From an uncultured Oscillibacter sp. (GTDB taxonomy: Bacteria > Bacillota > Clostridia > Oscillospirales > Oscillospiraceae): a stretch of 64,000 nucleotides of DNA. Where the stretch lies: positions 62,001 through 126,000 of the forward strand of contig CAJUTB010000001.1 of assembly GCA_910589315.1 (NCBI GenBank), read 5' to 3'. The notes beneath the pieces were generated by a model, which saw nothing but the letters and a program-made list of their open reading frames with translations, searched no databases and was not told the origin of the DNA. A program made the translations under genes and the position numbers. Shown here piece after piece: positions 1 through 7,991 of this stretch (positions within the stretch are counted from its first letter, which is position 1; the number at the start of each line of letters is the position of its first letter).

Positions 1-169
1 GGAAGGCTTCCGAATAATTCTGCTCGGCCAAAGACCTTTGCAGCAGGTCGAAGCTGCCGTCGTCTGCGAATTTCAATACAAATTTCTGAACCAGCCGCTC
101 GCTGCGCAGACGGCCGATCACCTCGTCGTAATTACTGCCCATCGCGGCGTAACATTCCTTCAAAGTCAT
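1..169 (-). CDS. HPt-domain phosphotransfer protein, partial (N-terminus only)
   Basis: The reading frame starts at the ATG at 169-167 and runs off the left edge of the window, so only 56 residues are visible. It begins MTLKECYAAMGSNYDEVIGR and continues with two short amphipathic helices (VQKFVLKFADDGSFDLL, then LAEQNYSEAF). This is the usual N-terminus of small Clostridial Hpt-domain proteins; the phospho-accepting histidine would lie just beyond the edge. A good ribosome binding site (GGAGA) sits upstream. The gene begins 21 bases after the stop of the REC-HD-GYP-GGDEF gene on the same strand, so the two are probably co-transcribed and the HPt protein may pass phosphate to that protein's receiver domain. 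The family call rests on the N-terminus alone. Confidence 0.65.
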   Translation of the reverse strand, partial: MTLKECYAAMGSNYDEVIGRLRSERLVQKFVLKFADDGSFDLLQRSLAEQNYSEAF

Positions 170-190
170 AAAGAAAAATCTCCTTCCCCG

Positions 191-2275
191 TTATCGCTGT
201 TCGCCGCCATTGTCAATCGGGGTGATGGCGGAGAGCATATTATGCATGGTTTTGTCATAAAAACGGAACTGTCCCCGGCCGGAACGCTTGACGGTGTAAA
301 GAGCCTGGTCAGCGGCATGGAACAGGTCGTCGTAATTGCCGCCAACAACCTCCGTCCGGGCAATGCCCATGCTGATGGAAATCGCAAAGCCCTCGTAAAC
401 GCCGCAGAGGGAATGGAAAATCCGGGAGACAACGGCTTCCGCGTCCTCCTTGTATTCCAGGAAGATGAGGAATTCGTCCCCGCCCACCCGCGCGGCGATG
501 TCGCCGCCGCGGATGCTCTGCCGCAGCTTCTCCGCCACGTACATCAGCACATGGTCGCCAAAGGCGTGGCCCAGGTTGTCGTTGGCGGACTTGAAATGGT
601 CCAGGTCGAAGATCACCAGGGCAAAATTGGAAGCGGACCGGAGCTCCATACGCTCCAGAATACGCTTCTTGGCGTAAGCGTGATTCAAAAGGCCGGTGAG
701 GGAATCGTGAGAGGCCATGCGTTCCAGGGCGTCCAGGCGCATACGGGATTCATGGGTGTCGATAGCCTTGCCGATGGCTCCTGTGTAACGGGGCGGCTCG
801 TCCGTAGACCAGACGGCCCGGGCCGTGATCTGGAACCAACGCCGCTCGCCCTGAAAATTCAGCCGGCAGTCGTAAGTAATAACGGGATGTTCCGGCGTTG
901 TGCTGCGCAGGCTGTCGGAAAGGCCCTTGCGTTCCATTTCGTCCATAAGGCCGCAGACTTTTTCGTTTTGCAGCGGGTCCATGATGATCTCATCCAGCCC
1001 CAGCTTTTCCGCGCCGAAAGCGGAGAGCGTCACCATGGGCGGGGAGAGGGTGAATTCGAACTGAATCTCCTGGGTCATGGCGGCAAAGAAGCTGTATTTC
1101 ATCCGCTCATGTTCCAGCAGCTGAAGCGTGCGCTCGGACGCGGTGAGTTCCTCGTGCCGCCGGATCTCCATAACCACGTTTTTCATTTCCCGCTGGTCCC
1201 GCTGGGCAGGATTGACGCTGTCGCCCAGCTGGGCGGGGATGGTGGGCGCGGCTTCCGTCAGACACTCCAGAAGGAGCGGGTTGAAGGTGCCGCATTTGCC
1301 CTCCATGATCATGTTAACGGCGGTTTCGTGGTCAAAGGCGTTTTTATAACAGCGTTTGCTGGTGAGCGCGTCGTACACGTCCGCCAGAGCCACGATCTGG
1401 GCGGCGATGGGAATTTCGTCGCCGGTCAGGCCGTCGGGATAGCCCCGCCCGTCGTAGCGTTCGTGATGCCAGCGGCAGATGTCGTAGGCCACCCGTACCA
1501 GAGGGTCGTCCTGATGAATGGGGAGGTTTTTCAGCATTTCCGCACCGGCCATGGAGTGGGTTTTCATGATGGCGAATTCCTCGTCGGTGAAGCGGCCGGG
1601 CTTGTTGAGAATCTTCTCGTCAATGGAGATCTTGCCGATGTCGTGGAGAGCCGAAGCGGTGCTGATCATGGCAATGTCCGCCGGAGAGAGGGGGTAACGG
1701 TCCGTTTTTTGGACAAGGTGCTTCAAAAGCAGCTCCGTCAGCGTCCGCACATTGAGAACATGAAGGCCGCTTTCGCCGTTCCGGAACTCGACGATGTGGC
1801 TCAAAATGTCAATCAGCAGGCTGCTGCGCTGTTCGTTTTCATAAATCTGGTCCGCCACCATGCCGACCAGCTTTTTCTGTTTGGCGTAGAGGAGGATGGT
1901 GTTGACCACGCGGCGGTGTACAATGAGCGCGTCGAAGGGCCGGGAGATGAAATCGGTGACGCCCAGTTCATAGGCCCGCTCGATGTGGGAGGACCCGCTC
2001 TCGGCGGAAATCATGATCACCGGGATGTCTTCAATCCAGTTATTCTGCTTCATCACGTTCAAAACGCCGAAGCCGTCCATTTCCGGCATGACGATATCCA
2101 GGAGCACGAGGGAGATGTCCACGCCTTGCAGCTGGAGAACGGCGACGCCCTGAAGGCCGTTTTCCGCCTCGATGATCTCGTATTCCTCGTCCAGCATATC
2201 CGCCAGAATGGCGCGGTTGAGTTCCGAATCGTCCACAATCAGGATTTTTTGTTTACGCTTATTCAGAGAAATCAC
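191..2275 (-). CDS. Response regulator with HD-GYP and GGDEF domains (cyclic-di-GMP turnover)
   Basis: A 694-residue cytoplasmic protein. Residues 10-130 are a receiver domain (ILIVDDSELNR, then LVLLDIVMPEMDG with the phospho-Asp). Residues 140-335 are an HD-GYP phosphodiesterase domain with HDIGK and HHERYDGRGYP intact. Residues 370-490 look PAS-like. Residues 510-680 are a diguanylate cyclase with an intact GGDEF and an RGGD inhibitory site five residues upstream of it. Both opposing cyclic-di-GMP activities therefore look catalytically complete. The start is unusual: the GTG at 2275 lies inside an extended Shine-Dalgarno match (GAGGAAGTGAT). Translation may really begin at the in-frame CTG at 2266; GTG is kept here by convention. 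It is transcribed away from the flagellar operon from its own promoter, with the HPt gene downstream. Confidence 0.93.
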   Translation of the reverse strand: MISLNKRKQKILIVDDSELNRAILADMLDEEYEIIEAENGLQGVAVLQLQGVDISLVLLDIVMPEMDGFGVLNVMKQNNWIEDIPVIMISAESGSSHIERAYELGVTDFISRPFDALIVHRRVVNTILLYAKQKKLVGMVADQIYENEQRSSLLIDILSHIVEFRNGESGLHVLNVRTLTELLLKHLVQKTDRYPLSPADIAMISTASALHDIGKISIDEKILNKPGRFTDEEFAIMKTHSMAGAEMLKNLPIHQDDPLVRVAYDICRWHHERYDGRGYPDGLTGDEIPIAAQIVALADVYDALTSKRCYKNAFDHETAVNMIMEGKCGTFNPLLLECLTEAAPTIPAQLGDSVNPAQRDQREMKNVVMEIRRHEELTASERTLQLLEHERMKYSFFAAMTQEIQFEFTLSPPMVTLSAFGAEKLGLDEIIMDPLQNEKVCGLMDEMERKGLSDSLRSTTPEHPVITYDCRLNFQGERRWFQITARAVWSTDEPPRYTGAIGKAIDTHESRMRLDALERMASHDSLTGLLNHAYAKKRILERMELRSASNFALVIFDLDHFKSANDNLGHAFGDHVLMYVAEKLRQSIRGGDIAARVGGDEFLIFLEYKEDAEAVVSRIFHSLCGVYEGFAISISMGIARTEVVGGNYDDLFHAADQALYTVKRSGRGQFRFYDKTMHNMLSAITPIDNGGEQR

Positions 2276-2403
2276 TTCCTCGCTTTATCGAAAAGTTCCG
2301 GCTTTGGAGCCGGAGAAGGGACCGTCTGAACCGGCAGAAACGGAGACCTCCGCCGGGAACAGAAACCGGTTTGAAATAATTGGAAGTTTTGACGTACGCC
2401 ATT

Positions 2404-2432
2404 ATTTTATCATAGAAAATTCAAAATGGCAA
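2404..2432 (-). promoter_or_regulatory. Sigma-A promoter of the REC-HD-GYP-GGDEF gene
   Basis: On the minus strand, TTGCCA (2432-2427) and TAAAAT (2409-2404) are separated by 17 bases. The segment is much more AT-rich than its surroundings. Predicted transcription starts near 2397, giving a leader of about 120 bases. Confidence 0.65.
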
Positions 2433-2698
2433 GCGAGAGCATAAATTTTGCAAAGGAAAATCAGCGGGAGCAACTTTGTAAAAAAATAATGGAAATCTGC
2501 ATAATTTGCGAAAAGATTTTGAAAAAATTGTGAGAATTGACGGCGATTTGGTAAAAATAGGTTATTTAAGTTGGCAATGTTGTCAGAAATGACGAGAAAC
2601 GCGGCGGCTGCGGAGCGGATTTGCATAAAATGGATAAAAAACAGCGGAGGCCGCAACGATTTTTCGGCGGCGGATGGGGGCGGCTTTGAAAATAACAC

Positions 2699-2727
2699 TT
2701 GATTTTTTCGGTTGAAAGGCGCATAAT
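2699..2727 (+). promoter_or_regulatory. Sigma-A promoter of the flagellar operon
   Basis: TTGATT (2699-2704) and CATAAT (2722-2727) are separated by 17 bases. This is the only convincing promoter between the divergent cyclic-di-GMP gene and flgB. It implies a 5' leader of about 220 bases before the flgB start. No motility-sigma type element (TAAA-15-GCCGATAA) was seen here. The stretch 2433-2698 is AT-rich and holds no gene that I can support. Confidence 0.6.
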
Positions 2728-2754
2728 AGCAGCAAGAGTAATCGGAGTGGTTTT

Positions 2755-2863
2755 CCGGCGAAGCCGGCCGCCCTCCATACGGCGTTCGCTTCCGCCCCCA
2801 AATCGAAATGGGGGTAGGGGGCGGTTTGTCTGCGGATACGGCCAGACGCCCCGTTTTGAGGGG
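2755..2863 (+). promoter_or_regulatory. Hairpin-rich 5' leader of the flagellar operon
   Basis: Three hairpins are visible between the promoter and flgB. The first is CCGGC/GCCGG with a GAA loop (2755-2767). The second region can pair as CCGCCCCC (2792-2799) with GGGGGCGG (2817-2824), or internally as CCCCCA (2795-2800) with TGGGGG (2809-2814). The third is CCCC/GGGG (2849-2863) followed by TTCTTTC, which resembles a weak terminator. The layout would suit attenuation or RNA stability control. I found no match to the cyclic-di-GMP riboswitch core. Confidence 0.4.
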
Positions 2864-2955
2864 TTCTTTCCGGATTCAGGTGCGTTTCAGAAATACATTT
2901 TATAATATCGCAACCGGCAGGCTCCGGCTTGTGGATTTCTTGGGAGGATGAACAT

Positions 2956-3342
2956 ATGGACTTCTTGACGAGCAACTCCTTTTTGCTGCTGGAAAAATCA
3001 ATGGGCTTCCTTTGGACGAAGCAGGCGGCGATTCTGGATAACATCGCCAACGCGGAAACGCCCAATTACAAAGAAAAGGTGGTAACCTTCGAGGAAACGC
3101 TGAGAGGGAAGCTTGAGCGTGCGGCCAAAGGCACCGCGCCCCGGAAAGACGTGCGGGACCTTTTGGAGACCTCGGAGTTTGCCGTTACGGAACAGCTGGT
3201 TTCCACCCGGATGGATGACAACGGCGTGAATGTAACCACCCAGAGCGCGGAAATGGTCCGCAACGCCTTCCAGCTCCGCTATGTGATGAGTTCTATCAAC
3301 AGTGATCTGGGAGTCCTGCGCTCTGCTGTGCGCGGACAATAA
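2956..3342 (+). CDS. flgB: Flagellar basal-body rod protein FlgB
   Basis: A 128-residue proximal-rod subunit, exported by the flagellar type III system and polymerised between the MS ring and the distal rod. The N-terminus shows the rod signature with DNIANAETPNYK at residues 27-38. The C-terminus (NVTTQSAEMVRNAFQLRYV) is the paired helix typical of rod and hook proteins. The ATG at 2956 is chosen because GGGAGG lies 8 bases upstream; an upstream in-frame start at 2929 has no such site. It is the first gene of the operon and is followed by a 131-base gap before flgC, in which I see no gene. Confidence 0.95.
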   Translation: MDFLTSNSFLLLEKSMGFLWTKQAAILDNIANAETPNYKEKVVTFEETLRGKLERAAKGTAPRKDVRDLLETSEFAVTEQLVSTRMDDNGVNVTTQSAEMVRNAFQLRYVMSSINSDLGVLRSAVRGQ

Positions 3343-3473
3343 TGCAAACGAGGGACGCCGCGGCACGCCGCAGAAACGCGCCCCCGTTTTCGCTCTGCTT
3401 AGAAGCTTTTTTGCGCGGTAATTTATAGTTTGCAGTCCGTCGGAGAACCGGCGAGAAATGGAGAGCTGAGAAG

Positions 3474-3938
3474 ATGGCATTTCTGAGTACGATGAACATT
3501 GTGGCGTCCGGCCTGACGGCCCAACAGACGCGCCTGGATATTGTCGCGGAGAATATTACCAACTCCACCACAACCCGCACCGAAAACGGCGGCGGCAGCT
3601 ACCGGCGGAAAATGGTGGTGTTTGAGTCCGAGACCGGGCGGGACGGATTCCGCATGGCGATGGCCAAGGCCGCTTACGGTATGGCCCCCAACCGGGGTTA
3701 CGATACCATCGGCGGCGTGAAGGTGACGCAGATTGCGGAGGACCCGTCGCCCCTGCGGCTGGTCTACGACCCGACGCACCCGGATGCCAATGAGGACGGA
3801 TATGTAGAAATGCCCAACGTGGACACGGTGAAGGAAATCACCGACGCCATGGCCGCCACACAGGCGTATTCCGCCAACGTGACGGCGATGAACACCTTGA
3901 AGACGGTTATTACCCAGGGCCTGGAAATCGGCCGTTAA
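3474..3938 (+). CDS. flgC: Flagellar basal-body rod protein FlgC
   Basis: A 154-residue rod subunit. It begins MAFLSTMNIVASGLTAQQTR, the conserved FlgC start, followed by DIVAENITNSTTTR, a variant of the rod-family NxAN motif. The C-terminal helix (ANVTAMNTLKTVITQGLEI) is the polymerisation helix. The length fits the family. It sits between flgB and fliE in the order seen in most Firmicutes. The ribosome binding site is weak (GAGAGCTGAGAAG) compared with its neighbours. Confidence 0.96.
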   Translation: MAFLSTMNIVASGLTAQQTRLDIVAENITNSTTTRTENGGGSYRRKMVVFESETGRDGFRMAMAKAAYGMAPNRGYDTIGGVKVTQIAEDPSPLRLVYDPTHPDANEDGYVEMPNVDTVKEITDAMAATQAYSANVTAMNTLKTVITQGLEIGR

Positions 3939-3968
3939 TGCTGTGAAAGAAAAGGAGTGCGGAATATC

Positions 3969-4292
3969 ATGACGCCTATTGAAAAATTACAGCCCTTGAC
4001 GGCCCTCACTCCGCTGAAGGCCGCCGGCGGAGAGGGCTATGACGCCGGGCTGGCGGGAAAACTGGCGGACGAAACGCCCTTCGGCGCGATTTTCCGTTCG
4101 GCCATTGAGAATGTGGTGGAGACGGACGCGGTGAAGAATGAAGCCCAGTATCTGCTGACCACCGGGCAGCTGGACAATCCGGCCAGCCTGATGATTGCCA
4201 TGAGCAAATACCAGACCTCCGTAGACTTGCTGATCCAACTGCGGAATAAGGCGATGGATGTGTATTCCGAGCTGACCCGGATTTCGCTTTGA
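3969..4292 (+). CDS. fliE: Flagellar hook-basal body protein FliE
   Basis: A 107-residue protein that joins the MS ring (FliF) to the rod. The second half matches the family: FGAIFRSAIENVVETDAVKN, then a region ending in SKYQTSVDLLIQLRNKAMD, which is the strongly conserved C-terminal helix. The ATG at 3969 is preferred because AAAGGAG (3951-3957) lies 11 bases upstream; the earlier GTG at 3957 overlaps that site. It lies 30 bases after flgC and 47 bases before fliF. Confidence 0.95.
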   Translation: MTPIEKLQPLTALTPLKAAGGEGYDAGLAGKLADETPFGAIFRSAIENVVETDAVKNEAQYLLTTGQLDNPASLMIAMSKYQTSVDLLIQLRNKAMDVYSELTRISL

Positions 4293-4339
4293 TTTGCCGC
4301 CGGGACGTATGGAGAAAGTAAGAAGGGAGGCGGCGGCTC

Positions 4340-6004
4340 TTGCGTGAGAAGGTCAAGGGTTTCTGGGAAAAAACAAAAACGTTTCTGAAGAAGCTGTCGA
4401 AAAAAGTGTACATTGCCGCCGCGATTATTCTGGCGGTGCTGATCGTGGGCCTGGCGGCCTTCGTGGCGGCGAGAAGCCGGGATTACGCCGTGTTGGTGAC
4501 GGGCGTGAGCACCCAGGAGGCCGGGGCGGTGCTGGAGTTCCTGAGGGAACGGGGCGTCAGTAATTATAAGATCGAAAACGATGACACCATTCTGGTCCCC
4601 AAGAGCCAGGAGGCCAACCTGAAAGCGGGCCTCCTGATGGAAAATATCGGAAAGTCGGGCTTTTTCTACTCTACATATAAGGAAAACGTAAGCGCGCTTT
4701 CCACCGAGGCCGAGCGGAACAACGCCTGGCTGATGGATGTCCAGGAGCGCATGGGCGCGACCATCGCCTGTTTTGACAATGTGCGTCAGGCGGTCGTCAA
4801 TATTACGCCCGGCGAGGACCGGGGCTATGTGCTGGACAGCAACAATGTGGTGAATGCGACGGCGGGCGTCCTGCTGACGATGGCCCCCAACACGTCTTTG
4901 ACCAGCGAAGAAGCCGCTGTGATCCGGAACTTTGTTTCCACCAGCGTGCAGGGTCTAAAGATTGACGACGTGAAAATTGGCGATACCTTTGGCAATAACT
5001 ACCCGGTGTTTGAGGAGAACGGCGACGACGAGGCGTCAACCTTGAAGCTGCGGCTGGAGGCCGAGTGGGCGAACCGCATCCGCACCGAGGTCATGAGTCT
5101 GCTGTCCAAGGTCTTCGGTGAGGAAAACGTCCAGGTGGGCGTGAACTGCGAAGTGGAAGTGGGCTTGATCACCCAGGAGCGGCATGAGGTCGGCCTGCCG
5201 GAATACGCGCAGGATGGTTCCACCGGCGGCCGGGGCGTCATCAGTTCTGAGAGCGACCAGTATTTCGTCGGACGTCCCGCTGAAGGGGGCGCAGGCGGCT
5301 TAGTTGGAACCGAAACGAATGCGGATATTGCGGAACAGGTGGAGGCGGAGGCGAATCCGAACGGCACGGAAACGGAACTCAGCGGCAGCAGCCAGACGGA
5401 TTACGACAACTCTTACACCGACACGTCCAGCCGGAACCCCGCCGGGCGGCTGAGCGACTGCTCGATAGCGGTGGTCATCAACTCCGCCGCAGTGGGAACG
5501 CCCAATCTGGACGAGGTCCGGCATTTGGTGGCCCGGGCGGCGGGAATCAAGGGCGTGATAGATGAGACGACCAACGAGGAGGACCTCACCAGCAAGATTT
5601 CCGTCATGGCGGCGGACTTCTATGGCTACCAGACGGAAGAACCCAACGCGCCGGGCGGCCTGCCCAGCGAAATCGCGGGAATCCCGCTGTGGGTGATCAT
5701 CGCGGCGGCGGCTGGACTGCTGCTGTTCCTGATCCTGCTGGTGGTGATTCTGCTGATTCGCCGCAAGCGGAGAAAGAAGCGCGAGGCAGAGGAATTGGCC
5801 TTGCAGGAGGGTCAGGTGGACGCGCTGCTGGAGGCCGCGGGCCTTTCCGGCGACGCGGCGCAGAACGGCGCGGACGTGATGGACCTCCAGACCGAGCGGA
5901 GCATGGAACTGCGGAAGGATATCCGGCAGTTCGCCAGCGACAACCCGGAAATTGCGGCGCAGATGCTCAAGATATGGCTGAGAGGAGGCGACGAGAATGG
6001 CTGA
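4340..6004 (+). CDS. fliF: Flagellar MS-ring protein FliF
   Basis: A 554-residue inner-membrane ring protein on which the rod and the C-ring are built. A first membrane segment lies at residues 20-42 (VYIAAAIILAVLIVGLAAFV). It is followed by the ring-building motifs of the periplasmic domain, an acidic, Ser-rich disordered stretch around residues 310-370, and a second membrane segment near residues 450-475 followed by RRKRRKK. The C-terminal tail (DNPEIAAQMLKIWL) is the FliG-binding helix. Translation starts at a TTG with AAGGGAGG 9 bases upstream. The stop overlaps the fliG start by 8 bases, suggesting translational coupling of the two ring proteins. Confidence 0.97.
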   Translation: MREKVKGFWEKTKTFLKKLSKKVYIAAAIILAVLIVGLAAFVAARSRDYAVLVTGVSTQEAGAVLEFLRERGVSNYKIENDDTILVPKSQEANLKAGLLMENIGKSGFFYSTYKENVSALSTEAERNNAWLMDVQERMGATIACFDNVRQAVVNITPGEDRGYVLDSNNVVNATAGVLLTMAPNTSLTSEEAAVIRNFVSTSVQGLKIDDVKIGDTFGNNYPVFEENGDDEASTLKLRLEAEWANRIRTEVMSLLSKVFGEENVQVGVNCEVEVGLITQERHEVGLPEYAQDGSTGGRGVISSESDQYFVGRPAEGGAGGLVGTETNADIAEQVEAEANPNGTETELSGSSQTDYDNSYTDTSSRNPAGRLSDCSIAVVINSAAVGTPNLDEVRHLVARAAGIKGVIDETTNEEDLTSKISVMAADFYGYQTEEPNAPGGLPSEIAGIPLWVIIAAAAGLLLFLILLVVILLIRRKRRKKREAEELALQEGQVDALLEAAGLSGDAAQNGADVMDLQTERSMELRKDIRQFASDNPEIAAQMLKIWLRGGDENG

Positions 6005-7067
6005 GGCGGCAGCGGCCGCAACTGCGGCCCCCCCGAAACCCGCTGCAAAGGAAAACAGGAAACCAAAAGTGGAGCTGAGCAGTTCCCAGAAGGCGGCGGC
6101 AGTCATTGTCGCCCTGGGCGCGGAGAAAGCCTCCCTGCTCTATAAGTACATGGAACCCGAGGACGTGGAGCTGCTGACGCTGGAGGTGGCCCGGATGGGC
6201 TTCCTCGACTCCGAGCAGACCGAGGAGGTTCTCAACGAGTTTTATCAGATCTGCCTTACAAACAAGGCGGTGACGGAGGGCGGCCTGGAATACGCTCGGA
6301 CCGTTTTGGAAAAGGCTTACGGCGAACAGGCGGCTTCGGACCTGCTGAGCAAGGTCACCAAGTCCCTCAAAAACCGGGACTTTGCCTTCATGGACAAGGC
6401 GGATGTCAAGTCGCTGCTCTCGGCCCTTCAGAACGAGCGGCCCCAGACCATCGCGCTGGTTTTGTCCTACGTGGACGCCGACAAGGCGGCGGGCGTGGTC
6501 TCCCAGCTGGACGAGCGGAAGCAAATCCAAGTGGTGGAGAGCATCGCCAAGATCGACAGCGTGTCCCCCATGGCCATCAAGATCATTCAGGACGAGATGC
6601 AGCACAAGTTCTCCAGCATCATGACGAGTACCAACATCAAGGTCGGCGGAATCGACTACGTGGCCGACGTGATGAACAACCTGGACCGTACCAGCGAGAA
6701 GAACATCTTCGACGGCCTGGCCGATCACGACCAGGAGCTGGCGGACGAGATCCGGAAGCGGATGTTCGTCTTCGAGGACATCGTGACCATGGACGACCGC
6801 TCGGTGCAGCGTTTCGTCCGGGACTGCGACCCGAGAGACCTGGTGCTGTCCCTCAAGGCGGCCAATTCGGAGGTCGCAAACAAGCTGTTCAGCAATATGT
6901 CCAGCCGTATGGCCCAGAACATCAAGGACGACCTGGAAATTACGTCCAACGTCCGCATGAAGGACGTGGAGGAGGCCCAGCAGCGGATTGTCGGCATTAT
7001 CCGCGGCCTGGAGGAGAAGGGTGAAATCATCATTCTGAAGGCTGGAAAGGACGATATTATTGCCTAG
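5997..7067 (+). CDS. fliG: Flagellar motor switch protein FliG
   Basis: A 356-residue C-ring protein that transmits stator force and switching to the MS ring. An Ala/Pro-rich extension (residues 1-28) precedes the FliF-binding N-domain (QKAAAVIVALGAEKASLLYKY). The middle domain carries the conserved EHPQ motif in altered form (NERPQTIALVLSYV). The C-terminal domain contains the charged torque helix (VQRFVRDCDPRDLVLSLKAA). The length is slightly above the usual 335-345 residues because of the N-terminal extension. It overlaps fliF by 8 bases and fliH by 8 bases. Confidence 0.97.
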   Translation: MAEAAAAATAAPPKPAAKENRKPKVELSSSQKAAAVIVALGAEKASLLYKYMEPEDVELLTLEVARMGFLDSEQTEEVLNEFYQICLTNKAVTEGGLEYARTVLEKAYGEQAASDLLSKVTKSLKNRDFAFMDKADVKSLLSALQNERPQTIALVLSYVDADKAAGVVSQLDERKQIQVVESIAKIDSVSPMAIKIIQDEMQHKFSSIMTSTNIKVGGIDYVADVMNNLDRTSEKNIFDGLADHDQELADEIRKRMFVFEDIVTMDDRSVQRFVRDCDPRDLVLSLKAANSEVANKLFSNMSSRMAQNIKDDLEITSNVRMKDVEEAQQRIVGIIRGLEEKGEIIILKAGKDDIIA

Positions 7068-7938
7068 TATTTGGAAACGCTTAACCCATCCCAAAGCCGA
7101 GCCCTACCAGTTTCCCAACGCAGAGGATATTGTATTGGAGGACGCCGGGACCGCCCTGCCGTCGTTTGACAGCGAGGAGGACGGCCCCGCGCCTCTCTTG
7201 CACGCGGAGGAGCTTTCGCCGGAGCCGGAACCCGAACCGGAGCCGGAGGACGATCCGGTCCTCTATGCACAGATTCAGGCGGAACAAATTGTGCAGGACG
7301 CCGAAGGACGTGCGCGGGAAGTTCTGGAACAGGCGGAGGCGGAGGCCCGGCAGCGGGCGGAGGAGCTTTATGCCGCCGCCCGGAAGGATGGTTTTGAAGA
7401 AGGCCGGGCGGAAGGCGTGATTCAGGGCGTGGCCCAGGCCCTGGAGGAAAACCGGCAGACCCAGGCCCAGCAGGCGGCGGAGCTTTCGGCGGAGGTCGAG
7501 AAGTTCTTGCAGAAGGCGGGCGCGGCCCTGGACCGGCAGATGGACGACAATGTGGAGGAGCTGCGGGACCTGGCCATAGCCATTGCGGAAAAAGTGGTGT
7601 GCGTGAGCCTGAAAAGCAGCTCGGAGGTCATTGGCCGGATGATTCAAACGGCGGTGGACAAACGGAAACGCCGGGAATGGGCGCATATCTACATCGCGGA
7701 ATGCGATGCCAAATATTTCACAAAGGTGCCTGCTGCGTTGACGGCGGCTCTTTCGTCGCTCTCGGACCGGGTTCGGATTATCCCCATGGCGGACGACGAG
7801 GCCGGGACCTGCATCATTGAGATGCCCGACGAGATCATTGACGCCAGCGCGGCTACGCAGCTGAACAATATTCGGACCCTCCTGGCGGACGCGCCGGCGA
7901 GCGGTTATGAGGACGGCATGAATTTCGGCGGCATGTGA
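7060..7938 (+). CDS. fliH: Flagellar export apparatus regulator FliH
   Basis: A 292-residue protein that regulates the FliI ATPase and tethers it to the export gate and C-ring. Residues 40-65 are a Glu/Pro stretch (EPEPEPEPEDD). Residues 70-150 form a long Ala/Glu/Gln-rich coiled coil with the small-xxx-small spacing typical of FliH (EQAEAEARQRAEELYAAAR). The C-terminal 130 residues match the FliH/V-ATPase subunit E fold (LAIAIAEKVVC, then IIEMPDEIIDASAATQL). Translation starts at the TTG overlapping the fliG stop, with GGAAAGG 9 bases upstream. Confidence 0.9.
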   Translation: MPSIWKRLTHPKAEPYQFPNAEDIVLEDAGTALPSFDSEEDGPAPLLHAEELSPEPEPEPEPEDDPVLYAQIQAEQIVQDAEGRAREVLEQAEAEARQRAEELYAAARKDGFEEGRAEGVIQGVAQALEENRQTQAQQAAELSAEVEKFLQKAGAALDRQMDDNVEELRDLAIAIAEKVVCVSLKSSSEVIGRMIQTAVDKRKRREWAHIYIAECDAKYFTKVPAALTAALSSLSDRVRIIPMADDEAGTCIIEMPDEIIDASAATQLNNIRTLLADAPASGYEDGMNFGGM

Positions 7939-7991
7939 CGCCGGAGAGGCCGTTCGCGGTCCCGCAGACGCGGGAATGGTAAGGAGTGTTT

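Noticed and set aside
2728..2955. A cyclic-di-GMP riboswitch before the flagellar operon
   Set aside because: The context invites it, but neither the conserved core nor the tetraloop receptor pattern of class I or II could be found; only simple GC hairpins are visible.
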